From Mycobacterium sp. M26 (GTDB taxonomy: Bacteria > Actinomycetota > Actinomycetes > Mycobacteriales > Mycobacteriaceae), in contig NZ_LN929907.1 in NCBI RefSeq assembly GCF_001494595.1, positions 1,555,468 through 1,619,467 of the forward strand: a stretch of DNA of 64,000 nucleotides, in the 5' to 3' direction. The notes under the pieces are model-generated. The model was not told the origin of the DNA and did no database searches. It saw only the letters and a program-made list of their open reading frames with translations. The translations under genes were made by a program, and so were the position numbers. Below are positions 1 to 7,956 of this stretch, one piece after another (the stretch's first letter is position 1; every line of letters begins with the position of its first letter).

Positions 1-262
1 CACCCGGGTCGGGCTTAAGAAGGAAGGTCTTCGTCAGGAGGAAATGACCGATCAAGAATGGCGCCAATACCGTGACGGCGAGGAAACCAGCCAGCATCAG
101 TGCACGAATATCCCCGGCGCGGAGAAGGCTAGCGGCGGCCTGGGTTTGGCGTTCAGCCTCCTCGGCTTTCCTGTCGCGTTCGCCTTGGCCCAGCGCACAA
201 GCTGACTCCACGGTAGCGTCGACGAGCAATGTGAGCGCCAAAGTCTGCTGTGTTGAAGACAT
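1..262 (-). CDS. small membrane protein, 3' end cut by window edge
   Basis: This minus-strand reading frame opens with ATG at 262 and stays open for 87 codons to the left edge, so the C-terminus is missing. The N-terminal 55 residues are hydrophilic and rich in Glu, Arg and Ala, followed by a hydrophobic segment at about residues 56-76. The first 20 residues resemble the N-terminus of the neighbouring membrane protein (both carry a hydrophobic stretch followed by DATV and, a little later, LG), so the two are probably tandem paralogs. It starts 9 bases after the stop of that neighbour and is probably the last gene seen of the kinase operon. No known family is recognised; an accessory membrane component of the kinase system is only an inference. 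Confidence 0.7.
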   Translation of the reverse strand, partial: MSSTQQTLALTLLVDATVESACALGQGERDRKAEEAERQTQAAASLLRAGDIRALMLAGFLAVTVLAPFLIGHFLLTKTFLLKPDPG

Positions 263-271
263 TACAGTCGA

Positions 272-781
272 TCACCGATGTCGATTGTTATGCAGAGACG
301 AGATTAGGTACCCGATGAGACCAGACAAGCACGGAAGCCAGACGAAGGAAAGATCGATTAGTTGTCCGCGCGGCGGCGTGCTTCCCCACATTGAGGAGAC
401 AAGTGGCATTGCGAACCATCCGCACGCCGCGCCGGCCAAGAGCGCTCCGTTCCTGCCAGGCCCAATACGTACGTCGACCGCTAGTGCTCCTATCACGAGG
501 GCAGCACATATCAACGTCGTTGCCTGCCAACTACCACCGGCAACCCCGAGTCCGAGCGACACGGAGAGGATGAACCAGAGCGGTGTCAGCAAGAAAGCCC
601 GAGTACGCGCGCTTCTGAACGCATCTCGAACCTCCTGCTGCCGGGCCTGCGCCGCGCGCTGAACTGCTTGGCGCTGTTCACCCTCCCTCCGCAGCAAAGT
701 GCTCTTACCCAAGTCGGCCGCGGGCTGAACGGTGGCGTCTGCCAGCAACACCAACGCAATCTCTTCGTTCGAAGCTGGCAT
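272..781 (-). CDS. small multi-pass membrane protein of the kinase operon
   Basis: The 169-residue product has a charged, Arg/Gln-rich cytoplasmic N-terminus (about residues 25-60) and four predicted hydrophobic segments near residues 63-83, 85-104, 112-130 and 141-162. There is no signal peptide and no recognisable catalytic motif. The ATG directly follows the stop of the Ser/Thr kinase gene, which implies translational coupling. Its N-terminus is related to the truncated gene immediately downstream, so this is a tandem duplicated membrane family. Because the kinase itself lacks a transmembrane segment, these proteins are candidates for the membrane partner of the system. Function unknown. 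Confidence 0.75.
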   Translation of the reverse strand: MPASNEEIALVLLADATVQPAADLGKSTLLRREGEQRQAVQRAAQARQQEVRDAFRSARTRAFLLTPLWFILSVSLGLGVAGGSWQATTLICAALVIGALAVDVRIGPGRNGALLAGAACGWFAMPLVSSMWGSTPPRGQLIDLSFVWLPCLSGLIGYLISSLHNNRHR

Positions 782-2416
782 TCAAAGCCCCGCGTCGCGC
801 CGTAGTCTCACGAACCACTCCACTTCGTTCGCAGCCGACATGGCCGAGGATGCCACGCGGCTTCGAACATCGGTGATGTATCTGTCCGCCACCGTGCTGT
901 CCGAGGCCGCGAGCAGCAGTGCCCACGTCCGGAGGTGCAGTAAGGCATCCGTCGACAGCGGTATACCCCGTTGTTGTGCAGCTTCGGTGGCCCGGTCGAC
1001 CAGGTCTCGCCAATTCGCCTCGATCATTCGATATCCCGACCGGGTGCCATTGTTCGCCACTGCGCCGATTACTTCGGCGCCAAAGAGGGCATCTATAACG
1101 TCCGTGTCGCCGTCCTGGACGAGGCGGCGAAGATCAGCTGGTGAACCGATCGGCTTCGAGCGGAAGGTCAGATTCGCCGTCGGTGACAGGCGGTTGACGA
1201 AGTAGGCGACCTTCGCGTCGGGATCCCAGTTGTGCTGCCGTATTTCGGAATAGTCGTCGCCCGTGCGTGCTTCGTCACGTAGCCAAGAGATAAGGCGGTC
1301 GGTACCTCGTCCGCTGAGCAGACGCGCCGCGTCGGTTGGCCGATCCGCCATGGCCTGACCCAACGCCGCTGGCGAGTCGAACTCTGCGACACCGGCGAAC
1401 GCAAACGGCTCGACAGGCGGCGAAGGTGCCGCTGTTGTCGAGAGGTCGGTCTCACTGTCGATCGCGCGGCGTACCTCGGGGTTCCCTCCTGCAAGCCAAG
1501 ACTCGACCTGCCCTGAACCCCAGCGGTGGTCGGGGTCGCGGGTGAGCAGCCCGGCCAGCAGCATTTTCCAGCGGCGGCGCCGAACTGGGGGCACGTCGAG
1601 TTGGTCGACAGCGGAAAGTGAGATGTCCCTGGAGATCAGATCAACTTCGATCGTGCGTTGGTTGGCCCAACCTTGTTCGCTGACCTGGTAGTACCCTCGG
1701 CCAACGAGCACGGTGTACATCACCATTCCCAGGCTCCACCAGTCGGCCGGCGCTCCCTTGACCCGCATGATCTCCGGCGCGTTGTATGCCGTGGTGCCAT
1801 GGCCGAAGTTACTCAGATTAGATCGCTCGCCCAAGTCGAGCGTAAGCCCGAAATCGCTTAGCACAAGCTCTGTTTCATCCGCGTTGCGGACAAGCACGTT
1901 ACGAGGCTTGATGTCTCCGTGGACAACTTTTCCGCGCTCTCCCTGTAGCGACTTGATGCACCACGACAGTCGCCCAAGAATGGTGGTCGCAAGCTCATCG
2001 GAGCGGCCACGCGAAGCGATGAATTCTTCGAGGGTCCCGTGTGCGCAGTACTCCATTACTTCGTAATGCAGTGGGGAGCCGGCCACATAATCACAGCCGC
2101 GTCGGACAACTTCGACCGCCCACTTGGGGGAGAAGTGCCTTCGGTACTCGGGAGAACCAAGTTCGAAGGTGTACTTGGGCGGCCGAAAGTAGACCTTCAC
2201 AGCGTAACCTTGCCCGCTACTGGACGTGCATAGCCACACGCGAGCCTCCGCCCCGGCGCCCAGCTCTTTGATGGCGCGGTAACCCTCGGCGATCAAAGTC
2301 GGGGGAAGGGGTTGGTAGCCGGCGCCCTGAGCCGGGCCAGCGTTCGAGTCCTCAATGAAGGTCTCGCCCGCTCGGGGGATTCCGCTGGCGTCCTCCAAAA
2401 ATGTCTCATCGGCCAT
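782..2416 (-). CDS. Hanks-type serine/threonine protein kinase
   Basis: This is a eukaryotic-like kinase of 544 residues. Visible motifs are a glycine-rich loop (GAGAEARV), the ATP-binding Lys in YAVKVYF, the catalytic loop HGDIKPRNV, the DFG magnesium loop and an APE-type motif (NAPEIM), so the catalytic core looks intact. The activation region contains GTTAY. About 220 residues follow the kinase core without a recognised domain and there is no transmembrane segment. The start was put at the ATG at 2416 because GGAG lies 6 bases upstream; an ATG at 2428 is also possible and would overlap the phosphatase gene more. The N-terminus carries two short related motifs, ETFLED and ETFIED, with Thr followed by acidic residues. 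It is coupled to PP2C and FHA genes upstream and membrane genes downstream, the classic partners of a phosphothreonine signalling system. Confidence 0.92.
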   Translation of the reverse strand: MADETFLEDASGIPRAGETFIEDSNAGPAQGAGYQPLPPTLIAEGYRAIKELGAGAEARVWLCTSSSGQGYAVKVYFRPPKYTFELGSPEYRRHFSPKWAVEVVRRGCDYVAGSPLHYEVMEYCAHGTLEEFIASRGRSDELATTILGRLSWCIKSLQGERGKVVHGDIKPRNVLVRNADETELVLSDFGLTLDLGERSNLSNFGHGTTAYNAPEIMRVKGAPADWWSLGMVMYTVLVGRGYYQVSEQGWANQRTIEVDLISRDISLSAVDQLDVPPVRRRRWKMLLAGLLTRDPDHRWGSGQVESWLAGGNPEVRRAIDSETDLSTTAAPSPPVEPFAFAGVAEFDSPAALGQAMADRPTDAARLLSGRGTDRLISWLRDEARTGDDYSEIRQHNWDPDAKVAYFVNRLSPTANLTFRSKPIGSPADLRRLVQDGDTDVIDALFGAEVIGAVANNGTRSGYRMIEANWRDLVDRATEAAQQRGIPLSTDALLHLRTWALLLAASDSTVADRYITDVRSRVASSAMSAANEVEWFVRLRRDAGL

Positions 2417-3143
2417 AGGGTTCTCCATCGTCGGTCAAAGAAACTTGGACGACCGAAACGTTGTCTCCGCCCCCGCCGGCGAGCGCCAAATCCCGTAAGT
2501 CGGCCACAAGGCCGGGCCCTCCGATGAGGACCCGTTCCTCGATCTTGTCTGAGTTCGCGTAGTCGTCGAGTCCGTCGGTGCTCAGTATCAACCCGGGGTC
2601 CGGAGGGAGGGGGCAGGTGAAGAAGTCGGGCACAAGGATCAATCTTCTTCCCCCGCCGAGCGCTTGCGTTAGCGAACCCGAATCCGGATGCCGATGGTCG
2701 GTGGATAGTTAGGCCAGATAGCGGCCCTCTACGCGATAACAGCGCGAGTCCCCGACGTTGAATACCAGAACGTGCCCATCCGGATAGATCACCAGACCAA
2801 CCACAGTGGAGCCCATTCCGGCCAAGTCCGGTTGCTTATCAGCCGCGTCATTAATCGCATCGGAGGTCCGCTGGAGTAGGACTCGCAGCGAGTCCTCGGA
2901 TGGCGCCGGCTCCGCTGGGAGACCACCGACCAAAGTCGCCGCGAGGCGACTCGCAGTTTCCCCGCCGGCGTGCCCACCCATACCGTCACAGACCGCCACG
3001 ACCACCGGGGCGACGACGTCGACGACAACGGAGATCGGCCTGGTGATTTCGCCGGTAAAGGCCCAGCCACCCCACCCGACGCAGTCCTCGTTGTGGTCGC
3101 GCACCGAGCCGCGATGAGTGATAGCGGTGATTCGAGCCTTCAT
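2406..3143 (-). pseudogene. PP2C-family Ser/Thr phosphatase interrupted by one in-frame stop
   Basis: The reading frame encodes a full PP2C phosphatase of normal length (about 245 codons) except for one TAA at 2709-2711. Before the stop are the metal and phosphate motifs HNED, DGMGGHAGGE and GDSRCYR; after it, still in the same frame, are the STDGLDD motif and the GGGDNVSV motif. The interrupted stretch reads RYLA-stop-LSTDH, where PP2C proteins normally continue without a gap, so a CAA-to-TAA change is the simplest explanation. The start is the ATG at 3143, which overlaps the FHA stop as ATGA and has GGGAGAG just upstream. Products would be a 144-residue N-terminal fragment and possibly a fragment restarted at GTG or ATC-region codons. 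Either the phosphatase is lost, the stop is read through, or it is a sequencing error. The kinase would then act without its opposing phosphatase. Confidence 0.85.
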
Positions 3144-3649
3144 CCTCTCTCCCAAAGAATCTCGATATCCACGTTGGAGGCCAGCCGGAGTGCCTGGCCT
3201 TGCCGAATCTCGTATTCACAGTCAGCAGGGAGCCGTTGTCCATCGACGAATGTGCCGTTGCTCGAGCACATATCGGTGATGCTCAAGCGCCCGTTCTCAA
3301 ATCGCAGTAAAGCATGACTCCGCGACACGTTCGGCGCCTCGCGAAACACACTGGCCGTCTCAAGCGCGTCGTCTCTCCCGAGGCGTAAGGTGTCGCCCTC
3401 AGTCAGAGTGAGGCGCCTCCCACAGACCAGTAGATCCACACTCCGCCGAAGCGCTGGGTCGTCGTCCAATTTGGTGTGGTCTGATCCAGGAGTCGCGGGC
3501 GGGCCTGGCGCCGCCGTGGTCCGATTGAGCTCCCACAGGTTGGTGAGGCATGTGTTGCATTGCGAGTAGATGTTCCGGTCCCAATTCGCACCGCACACGC
3601 ACGTAACGACATCGGTTCCGATCGGGCTATCCCCAGTCATGTCAACCAT
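3140..3649 (-). CDS. FHA-domain protein with N-terminal Cys cluster
   Basis: The 169-residue product has two parts. The first 40 residues contain four cysteines in a CxC...CxxC arrangement (C17, C19, C31, C34), a likely zinc-binding knuckle. Residues about 75-165 form a forkhead-associated domain with the expected LGRD, NVSRSHALL and SSNGTFVDG motifs, including the Arg, Ser-His and Asn used to bind phosphothreonine. It should act in the cytoplasm as the phosphothreonine reader for the kinase encoded two genes downstream. It overlaps the radical-SAM gene by 13 bases at its start and the phosphatase gene by 4 bases at its end, so it is part of one translationally coupled unit. The ATG at 3649 was used; an ATG three codons later is possible. 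Confidence 0.92.
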   Translation of the reverse strand: MVDMTGDSPIGTDVVTCVCGANWDRNIYSQCNTCLTNLWELNRTTAAPGPPATPGSDHTKLDDDPALRRSVDLLVCGRRLTLTEGDTLRLGRDDALETASVFREAPNVSRSHALLRFENGRLSITDMCSSNGTFVDGQRLPADCEYEIRQGQALRLASNVDIEILWERG

Positions 3650-4284
3650 GATGTTCGTCCTATCGAGATGCCGCGCTCTTCGAGGGCCTGATCCAAACGT
3701 CGAAGATCACCCGGCTTGGGGATACCGACCATCCACACCGAGCGTTGGTCAACATGAATGGCGATCCTCTGTCGCTGCGCGGCGTAGCTCTCCTCAAATG
3801 TTGTCTGCGCGTAACGCTCTTCGGCCAGCGGAGTGATCCGGTGAACGCCTTGATTAGCGGACCCGCGTAGCGAATAGTCCCCGGCAAGGTCGGAGTTGAA
3901 AGGGTCGCTGATCAACAAATCAACCTGATCCCACAACCACGGCAGGTCGCGCCGGAGCTCCTGGGAAGGCCTGCCTGAGTACACAAGCACGTCCACGTGG
4001 GCCCGTATTGGCGCCAAAGCATGCAGCAGTGCGCGCAGGGCATCAGGCTGATCGGTCGGTTCCCCACCGGAGATCGTTATCCCGTCGAGCCTTCCGTCTA
4101 GCTGATTCAGCCAGTCGACGATCATCGAGATATCGGTTCGCTTCTTTTCGTCGAATGGCCAGGTATCTCGCGAGATGCAGCCCCGACAGTGAATGCTGCA
4201 GCCTTGGAACCATATGCCGGCGCGCACTCCGTAGCCGAGATTTTGCACCGGATAGTGCAATCGCGACAACAGCACGGACGTCAC
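3637..4284 (-). CDS. radical SAM / 4Fe-4S single-cluster protein
   Basis: The 215-residue protein carries the radical-SAM cluster motif CSIHCRGC (C29, C33, C36) and the SAM-binding GGEP motif near residue 94. Its small size and the early cluster position resemble the anaerobic nucleotide reductase activase (NrdG) and pyruvate formate-lyase activase type, which make glycyl radicals, but no glycyl-radical enzyme is encoded nearby. There is no SPASM domain. Its place between an FHA protein and a Clp-type ATPase, with overlaps at both ends, shows it belongs to the kinase system rather than to nucleotide metabolism. A role in modifying a protein or small molecule of this system is an inference. 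Confidence 0.85.
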   Translation of the reverse strand: MTSVLLSRLHYPVQNLGYGVRAGIWFQGCSIHCRGCISRDTWPFDEKKRTDISMIVDWLNQLDGRLDGITISGGEPTDQPDALRALLHALAPIRAHVDVLVYSGRPSQELRRDLPWLWDQVDLLISDPFNSDLAGDYSLRGSANQGVHRITPLAEERYAQTTFEESYAAQRQRIAIHVDQRSVWMVGIPKPGDLRRLDQALEERGISIGRTSWLT

Positions 4285-6095
4285 TGCAGCACCACCGTCC
4301 AGCCGTCAACCGACCTCCTAATGCTAGTGACCGTCAGCGAGGCGGACCCGAGATCCTGTGTGAACAATGCACGAGCTAGGGGATTGGTGAACATCGACTC
4401 GACGGCGTTGCGTACGCCGCGCCCACCGAATTCGATCTCTGAGAGCGCACCGTCCACCAGGCTGCGACTTGCTTCGGCCGCGATTGTGATATCAAAACCC
4501 AACTGCTCGCGGACTCGGTCGACGACATTGCCGACGAACATCGGGATCAGCTGCTCGACGATCTCCGGAGTGATGAAATCGAAAACCACGATGTTGTCGC
4601 CGATTCGGTTGAGGATCTCCGGCCGACCGATCTCGGTCTTGAAGTGTTCCTCGACAGCTGTTCGAATCTCCCGCTCGACGATCTCGTACGGTGCGCCGGG
4701 CATTACAACGGGTGTCCGCTTCCCTGAGTCGCTGTACTCGTAGACACCTAGGTTCGAGGTGAAGACGATCAACGTCTCGTTGAAGAACACGGTGGCGCCG
4801 GTTCCGTCGGTAAGTCGTCCGTCATCGAGGATCTGCAGGAACTTATCGAGTATCCGGGGATGGGCTTTCTCGATTTCATCGAACAGAATGAGCCTGAATG
4901 GTTGTTGGCGAATGGCGTTGGTGAGTTCACCTCCTCCCGAAAAGCCTTCATAGCCGGGAGGGGCGCCAATCAGTCTTGCTTCGGTGTGGTCGAAGCGAAA
5001 CTCGCTCATGTCGAAGCGCAGAAACGAATCCTTCTGGCCGAAGACGAGTTCGGCGATCGACTTGGCGAGTTCGGTCTTGCCCACGCCGGTTGGGCCGGCG
5101 AAGAACAGGACGCCTTGCGGTCGTGCGCTCGAGCTGCGTGACTCCGCGCCGGTGAGCCCCATACAGGAACGAATCAGAATGTCGACGGCCTTTCGGATTG
5201 CTGCGGGCTGGCCAAGGACCTTTCTGCTCAGAATCCCCACGCCATCCCCGACCCTCTGCCTGAGTCCCATTGACTGCCAGGGATTATCGGGTATGCCGTG
5301 TCGGAAAGTCCGTATCGCGTCATCGATTCGGTTCGCACCGATCTGGCGGTCCTGGGCGAGCCGACATATCTCTGACATCGATCGCAACGTCAGCCCGTCC
5401 GTGTGCGCTGCGAACCGGTGCACGATATCTGTGAACTCAGGGGAGTCGAGTTCCGGCGGCTCGGGCAAGGACAACACTAGGCTGCTAGCGAGGGCGGACC
5501 GATGTTCCATCGTAGGGTCGGGCACCGATATCACTCGTGCCAACTCAGACGAGGCAAGCCACGACGGTAAGTCGTTTTCTCGATCAACAAGCCAGATCAC
5601 CGTGTTGTAGACCGCGGCTTTGTGGCGTCCCTGCACGTGCCGCGTCGGTGCCGTGAGCATCAATTTCTCTGCGGTGGCCAGCAGGCGGTGCATGTGCTCA
5701 GCCGACAAGTTGCCGCTGGGCGCCAGCCGAGATGCGTTGTTGAGCAACAGGACACACGGGGCCGCAGAGGTCACCACTGACCGAAGTAGCGCCGTCAGCT
5801 CGTCAACAGACGATGTGCCCCCAGCACTAGCTCGTGTTTCGATAAGAGCGGCCGCTGTCCCGTTCTGATTGCGCGCGGCGCTTGCGCCGTCGACCGGGTC
5901 GTAGACGATCACGTCGTGATGTCCGGCGCCTTCGAGTTCGAGCAGTATTGCGTCGACCACGGAGGCCTGCCGAGGCGCGACCCCCGTGCGCGGAATCAGC
6001 ACAGTGTCGCGCAGATTCCCTGTGATCAGGACTTGCGGATTGGCGGGAAGGGCGATGTCAAGCTCGCGGAGCCAGCCCGGGTATTCGAGGTTCAT
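4281..6095 (-). CDS. Clp-type AAA+ ATPase with one canonical and one degenerate ATPase domain
   Basis: The 604-residue protein has a C-terminal AAA+ module (about residues 300-600) closely resembling the second ATPase domain of ClpA/ClpB, with Walker A GPTGVGKTEL near residue 333, Walker B ILFDEIEKAHP near residue 405 and the sensor region TSNLG. The N-terminal half looks like an AAA fold (LLLNNASRL as a Walker-B-like strand) but has no clear Walker A, so it is probably an inactive first domain. There is no Clp_N domain and no middle coiled coil as in ClpB, and no ClpP-docking loop was recognised. It overlaps the upstream coiled-coil gene and the downstream radical-SAM gene by 4 bases each. 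A remodelling role within this operon is inferred. Confidence 0.9.
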   Translation of the reverse strand: MNLEYPGWLRELDIALPANPQVLITGNLRDTVLIPRTGVAPRQASVVDAILLELEGAGHHDVIVYDPVDGASAARNQNGTAAALIETRASAGGTSSVDELTALLRSVVTSAAPCVLLLNNASRLAPSGNLSAEHMHRLLATAEKLMLTAPTRHVQGRHKAAVYNTVIWLVDRENDLPSWLASSELARVISVPDPTMEHRSALASSLVLSLPEPPELDSPEFTDIVHRFAAHTDGLTLRSMSEICRLAQDRQIGANRIDDAIRTFRHGIPDNPWQSMGLRQRVGDGVGILSRKVLGQPAAIRKAVDILIRSCMGLTGAESRSSSARPQGVLFFAGPTGVGKTELAKSIAELVFGQKDSFLRFDMSEFRFDHTEARLIGAPPGYEGFSGGGELTNAIRQQPFRLILFDEIEKAHPRILDKFLQILDDGRLTDGTGATVFFNETLIVFTSNLGVYEYSDSGKRTPVVMPGAPYEIVEREIRTAVEEHFKTEIGRPEILNRIGDNIVVFDFITPEIVEQLIPMFVGNVVDRVREQLGFDITIAAEASRSLVDGALSEIEFGGRGVRNAVESMFTNPLARALFTQDLGSASLTVTSIRRSVDGWTVVLQ

Positions 6096-7258
6096 CGCGC
6101 CGTTCGACTACGCTTATTGGGCCGCTCACCTGCAGACGACGACCGGTCTGGATCGCTGCGCAACGACAAGGTCTCTGGGGTAGACAGCCCGGGCAACCTA
6201 CGTTCCGCAACGTCCGCGGAAACGCCTCTGTCCCGAAGTGCGCTGAGCAGGATCGGAATTCGATTACAGAACTCGTCTTCGGCATCGCGGTCCGCGGATC
6301 CGGCATCACCGCGTGCTATCGGGCCGAGTCGGACGGCGCGGATGTCGATTCGTCCATTGCGCACATCGGCGCGTACACCGTGGCTGTTGCTTTGTCGAAA
6401 GACCAACGTCTCTGGTGTCTCGAGATCGACGTCGGCCGTCTCATACCCCAACTCAAGCAAGGATTCGGCGACCGCGTTGCGCACATAGTCGCGATCTGCA
6501 GCCGCTGCGGCCGCATCGAGTTGTTCGGTGATGGCTGCTTTGGCTTGCCGTAGGTCGATGTCGGCCGAACCGCCACTCGTTGCAATGAGTTCGGCGTGAT
6601 CAAGCAGAGCTCGCAGTGGGGCAGGGTCGGACACTGACTCAGCTTGTGCTCGCAACTCAGCGATCTCGGTCAGGTACCGAGCACGTTCGGCATCGCGTGC
6701 ATTAGCCAATGCAATTCGTTCGCTCAAGTCCTGGTAAAGCAACCGTGAACGGTCAGGATCGGTCTCGGTGAGCACAGCGTGAGCAGCTTGCTCCAACTCG
6801 GCCGACGGAGACTGCAACGATGTGAGTAGCCTGGCAACCTTGGCGGCCAGTTCAGCACTTCTTCTCTTTGTTTCGCTTGAGGTCCGGCTTCGATGCGTCG
6901 CCGACTCGCTCCGTTGGCTTGCCTGGTCCGGGGGCCGTTGTTCTCTTCTCTCGAGTTCTGCCAGAACATCTTTCAGGTTTGCGGCTACCTGACGGGTCCT
7001 ATCCGCGAACTTGCGTCGGGCTAGATTTTCGGTGGCGCTGGTCAACTCTGCCTCGAGTTCGTCGCAAAGCCGTTCGAGTTCGGCCGAGGATGTGTCGGAA
7101 AGCGTTCCGATTACGACGGCGCACTCGGGGTATCCGCTAGAGACGCACTGCTCGTTCAACGCCTCGACACGGCCGCCAATGGCAAGCCACCGGCGCCGAG
7201 CTGACTCAGCACGGTGCCTCTCGACAGCCCGGTAGTCGAGAGCCTTTGGGCCGCTCAT
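6092..7258 (-). CDS. coiled-coil protein of unknown function
   Basis: The 388-residue product is dominated by Glu/Ala/Arg-rich helical sequence between about residues 20 and 240, with heptad-like spacing that suggests a long coiled coil. A smaller globular C-terminal part (about residues 255-330) contains alternating hydrophobic strands, and the last 40 residues are disordered and basic. No enzymatic motif is seen. It overlaps the downstream AAA+ gene by 4 bases, which points to a physical partner or adaptor for that ATPase. The ATG at 7258 is the first start after the preceding stop. The protein family is not recognised. Confidence 0.82.
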   Translation of the reverse strand: MSGPKALDYRAVERHRAESARRRWLAIGGRVEALNEQCVSSGYPECAVVIGTLSDTSSAELERLCDELEAELTSATENLARRKFADRTRQVAANLKDVLAELERREQRPPDQASQRSESATHRSRTSSETKRRSAELAAKVARLLTSLQSPSAELEQAAHAVLTETDPDRSRLLYQDLSERIALANARDAERARYLTEIAELRAQAESVSDPAPLRALLDHAELIATSGGSADIDLRQAKAAITEQLDAAAAAADRDYVRNAVAESLLELGYETADVDLETPETLVFRQSNSHGVRADVRNGRIDIRAVRLGPIARGDAGSADRDAEDEFCNRIPILLSALRDRGVSADVAERRLPGLSTPETLSLRSDPDRSSSAGERPNKRSRTAR

Positions 7259-7356
7259 GTTTACTGTTTGACCCCGCCGTCAATGCGCTAATGAGTTGTT
7301 TCTTGCCGAGCGTCGGCAACGGCTGTTTCCCAAAGGAGTGTGTGAAGCGCGATGAC

Positions 7357-7497
7357 CTATCGATGCTGCGCGCACGGATTGCCACCTTGGCCATGACACT
7401 TTGTACAGTTACCGAACATGCCGTGCACCTTGCCGGCGCCCTTGCAGGTTGAACAGCGGCCATGTCGGCAGTCTTTGCACCGATCGTTGTAGCCCAT
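7357..7497 (-). CDS. small DnaJ-like zinc-finger protein (46 residues)
   Basis: A short frame reads from ATG at 7497 to TAG at 7357, with AAGGGG 7 bases upstream of the start. The product is almost entirely a cysteine-rich finger: CKDC, CSTCKGAG, CTKCHGQG and a final Cys, closely resembling the CxxCxGxG zinc repeats of DnaJ. It has no J domain. It lies 98 bases upstream of the coiled-coil gene in the same direction and is probably the first gene of the kinase operon. A role as a chaperone-like or protein-binding zinc knuckle is inferred. It could be missed by gene callers because of its size. Confidence 0.72.
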   Translation of the reverse strand: MGYNDRCKDCRHGRCSTCKGAGKVHGMFGNCTKCHGQGGNPCAQHR

Positions 7498-7956
7498 TGG
7501 AGCGCCCCTTACTAGCCCAGCGAGATCGTGGTGTTCCTGCCGAGAAGATACACCTGCAATTCGCCGGCCGCTGTCGATCGCGTGACGGACGGGAATTGCC
7601 GATGCAATGGCGCCGATGCAAGCCATGAACCGGCGCTCGTTTTCGTCGCTGCATGTCGGTTGGGCGCCCGTAGCAAATTGAACTCGACGTTGACAACGCA
7701 CAGGCGCGAAGTCCGCGTTGATGTGCTGAACACGGCCGATTTCGGCCGAGATGGTTCTGTTTACAAAGTGCTCCGAGCACGGGGCTCAGCTGGGCATTGC
7801 AGCGGCTGGCGCGCGGAGACACAGAGACAGACAATCAGGGGGTCTCTCCGCAGCGGTTTGCCAGCCGATTGTTCAGAGGCAATTTGCCCGTTCTACTTCG
7901 GTGTCGAATAGATCCTTCGAACAGTGGCCAAGACCCGGCAGGAGGGATAGACAGCA
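7498..7956. promoter_or_regulatory. divergent intergenic region between the kinase operon and the VirD4-like operon
   Basis: This 459-base stretch separates two divergent operons. Short open frames cross it on both strands, but none has convincing composition, a start site or a family resemblance, so it is treated as non-coding. It must contain both promoters, and it holds one palindrome described separately. GGAGGG at 7941-7946 is the ribosome-binding site of the plus-strand ATPase gene. No tRNA or structured RNA was recognised. Confidence 0.5.
7733..7748. promoter_or_regulatory. perfect palindrome, possible operator
   Basis: CGGCCGA and its reverse complement TCGGCCG flank a 2-base spacer in the divergent control region. 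It could be the binding site of a dimeric regulator shared by both operons, but GC-rich palindromes arise by chance in such genomes and no cognate regulator is evident. Confidence 0.3.

Noticed and set aside
72..662. A 196-codon plus-strand open frame at the left end
   Set aside because: It lies opposite two minus-strand membrane-protein genes with convincing coding character, and its translation is Ser/Arg/Pro-rich without any recognisable pattern.
7528..7911. Plus-strand open frame in the divergent control region
   Set aside because: Odd composition with many Cys and Arg, no ribosome-binding site, and it lies entirely where two promoters are needed.
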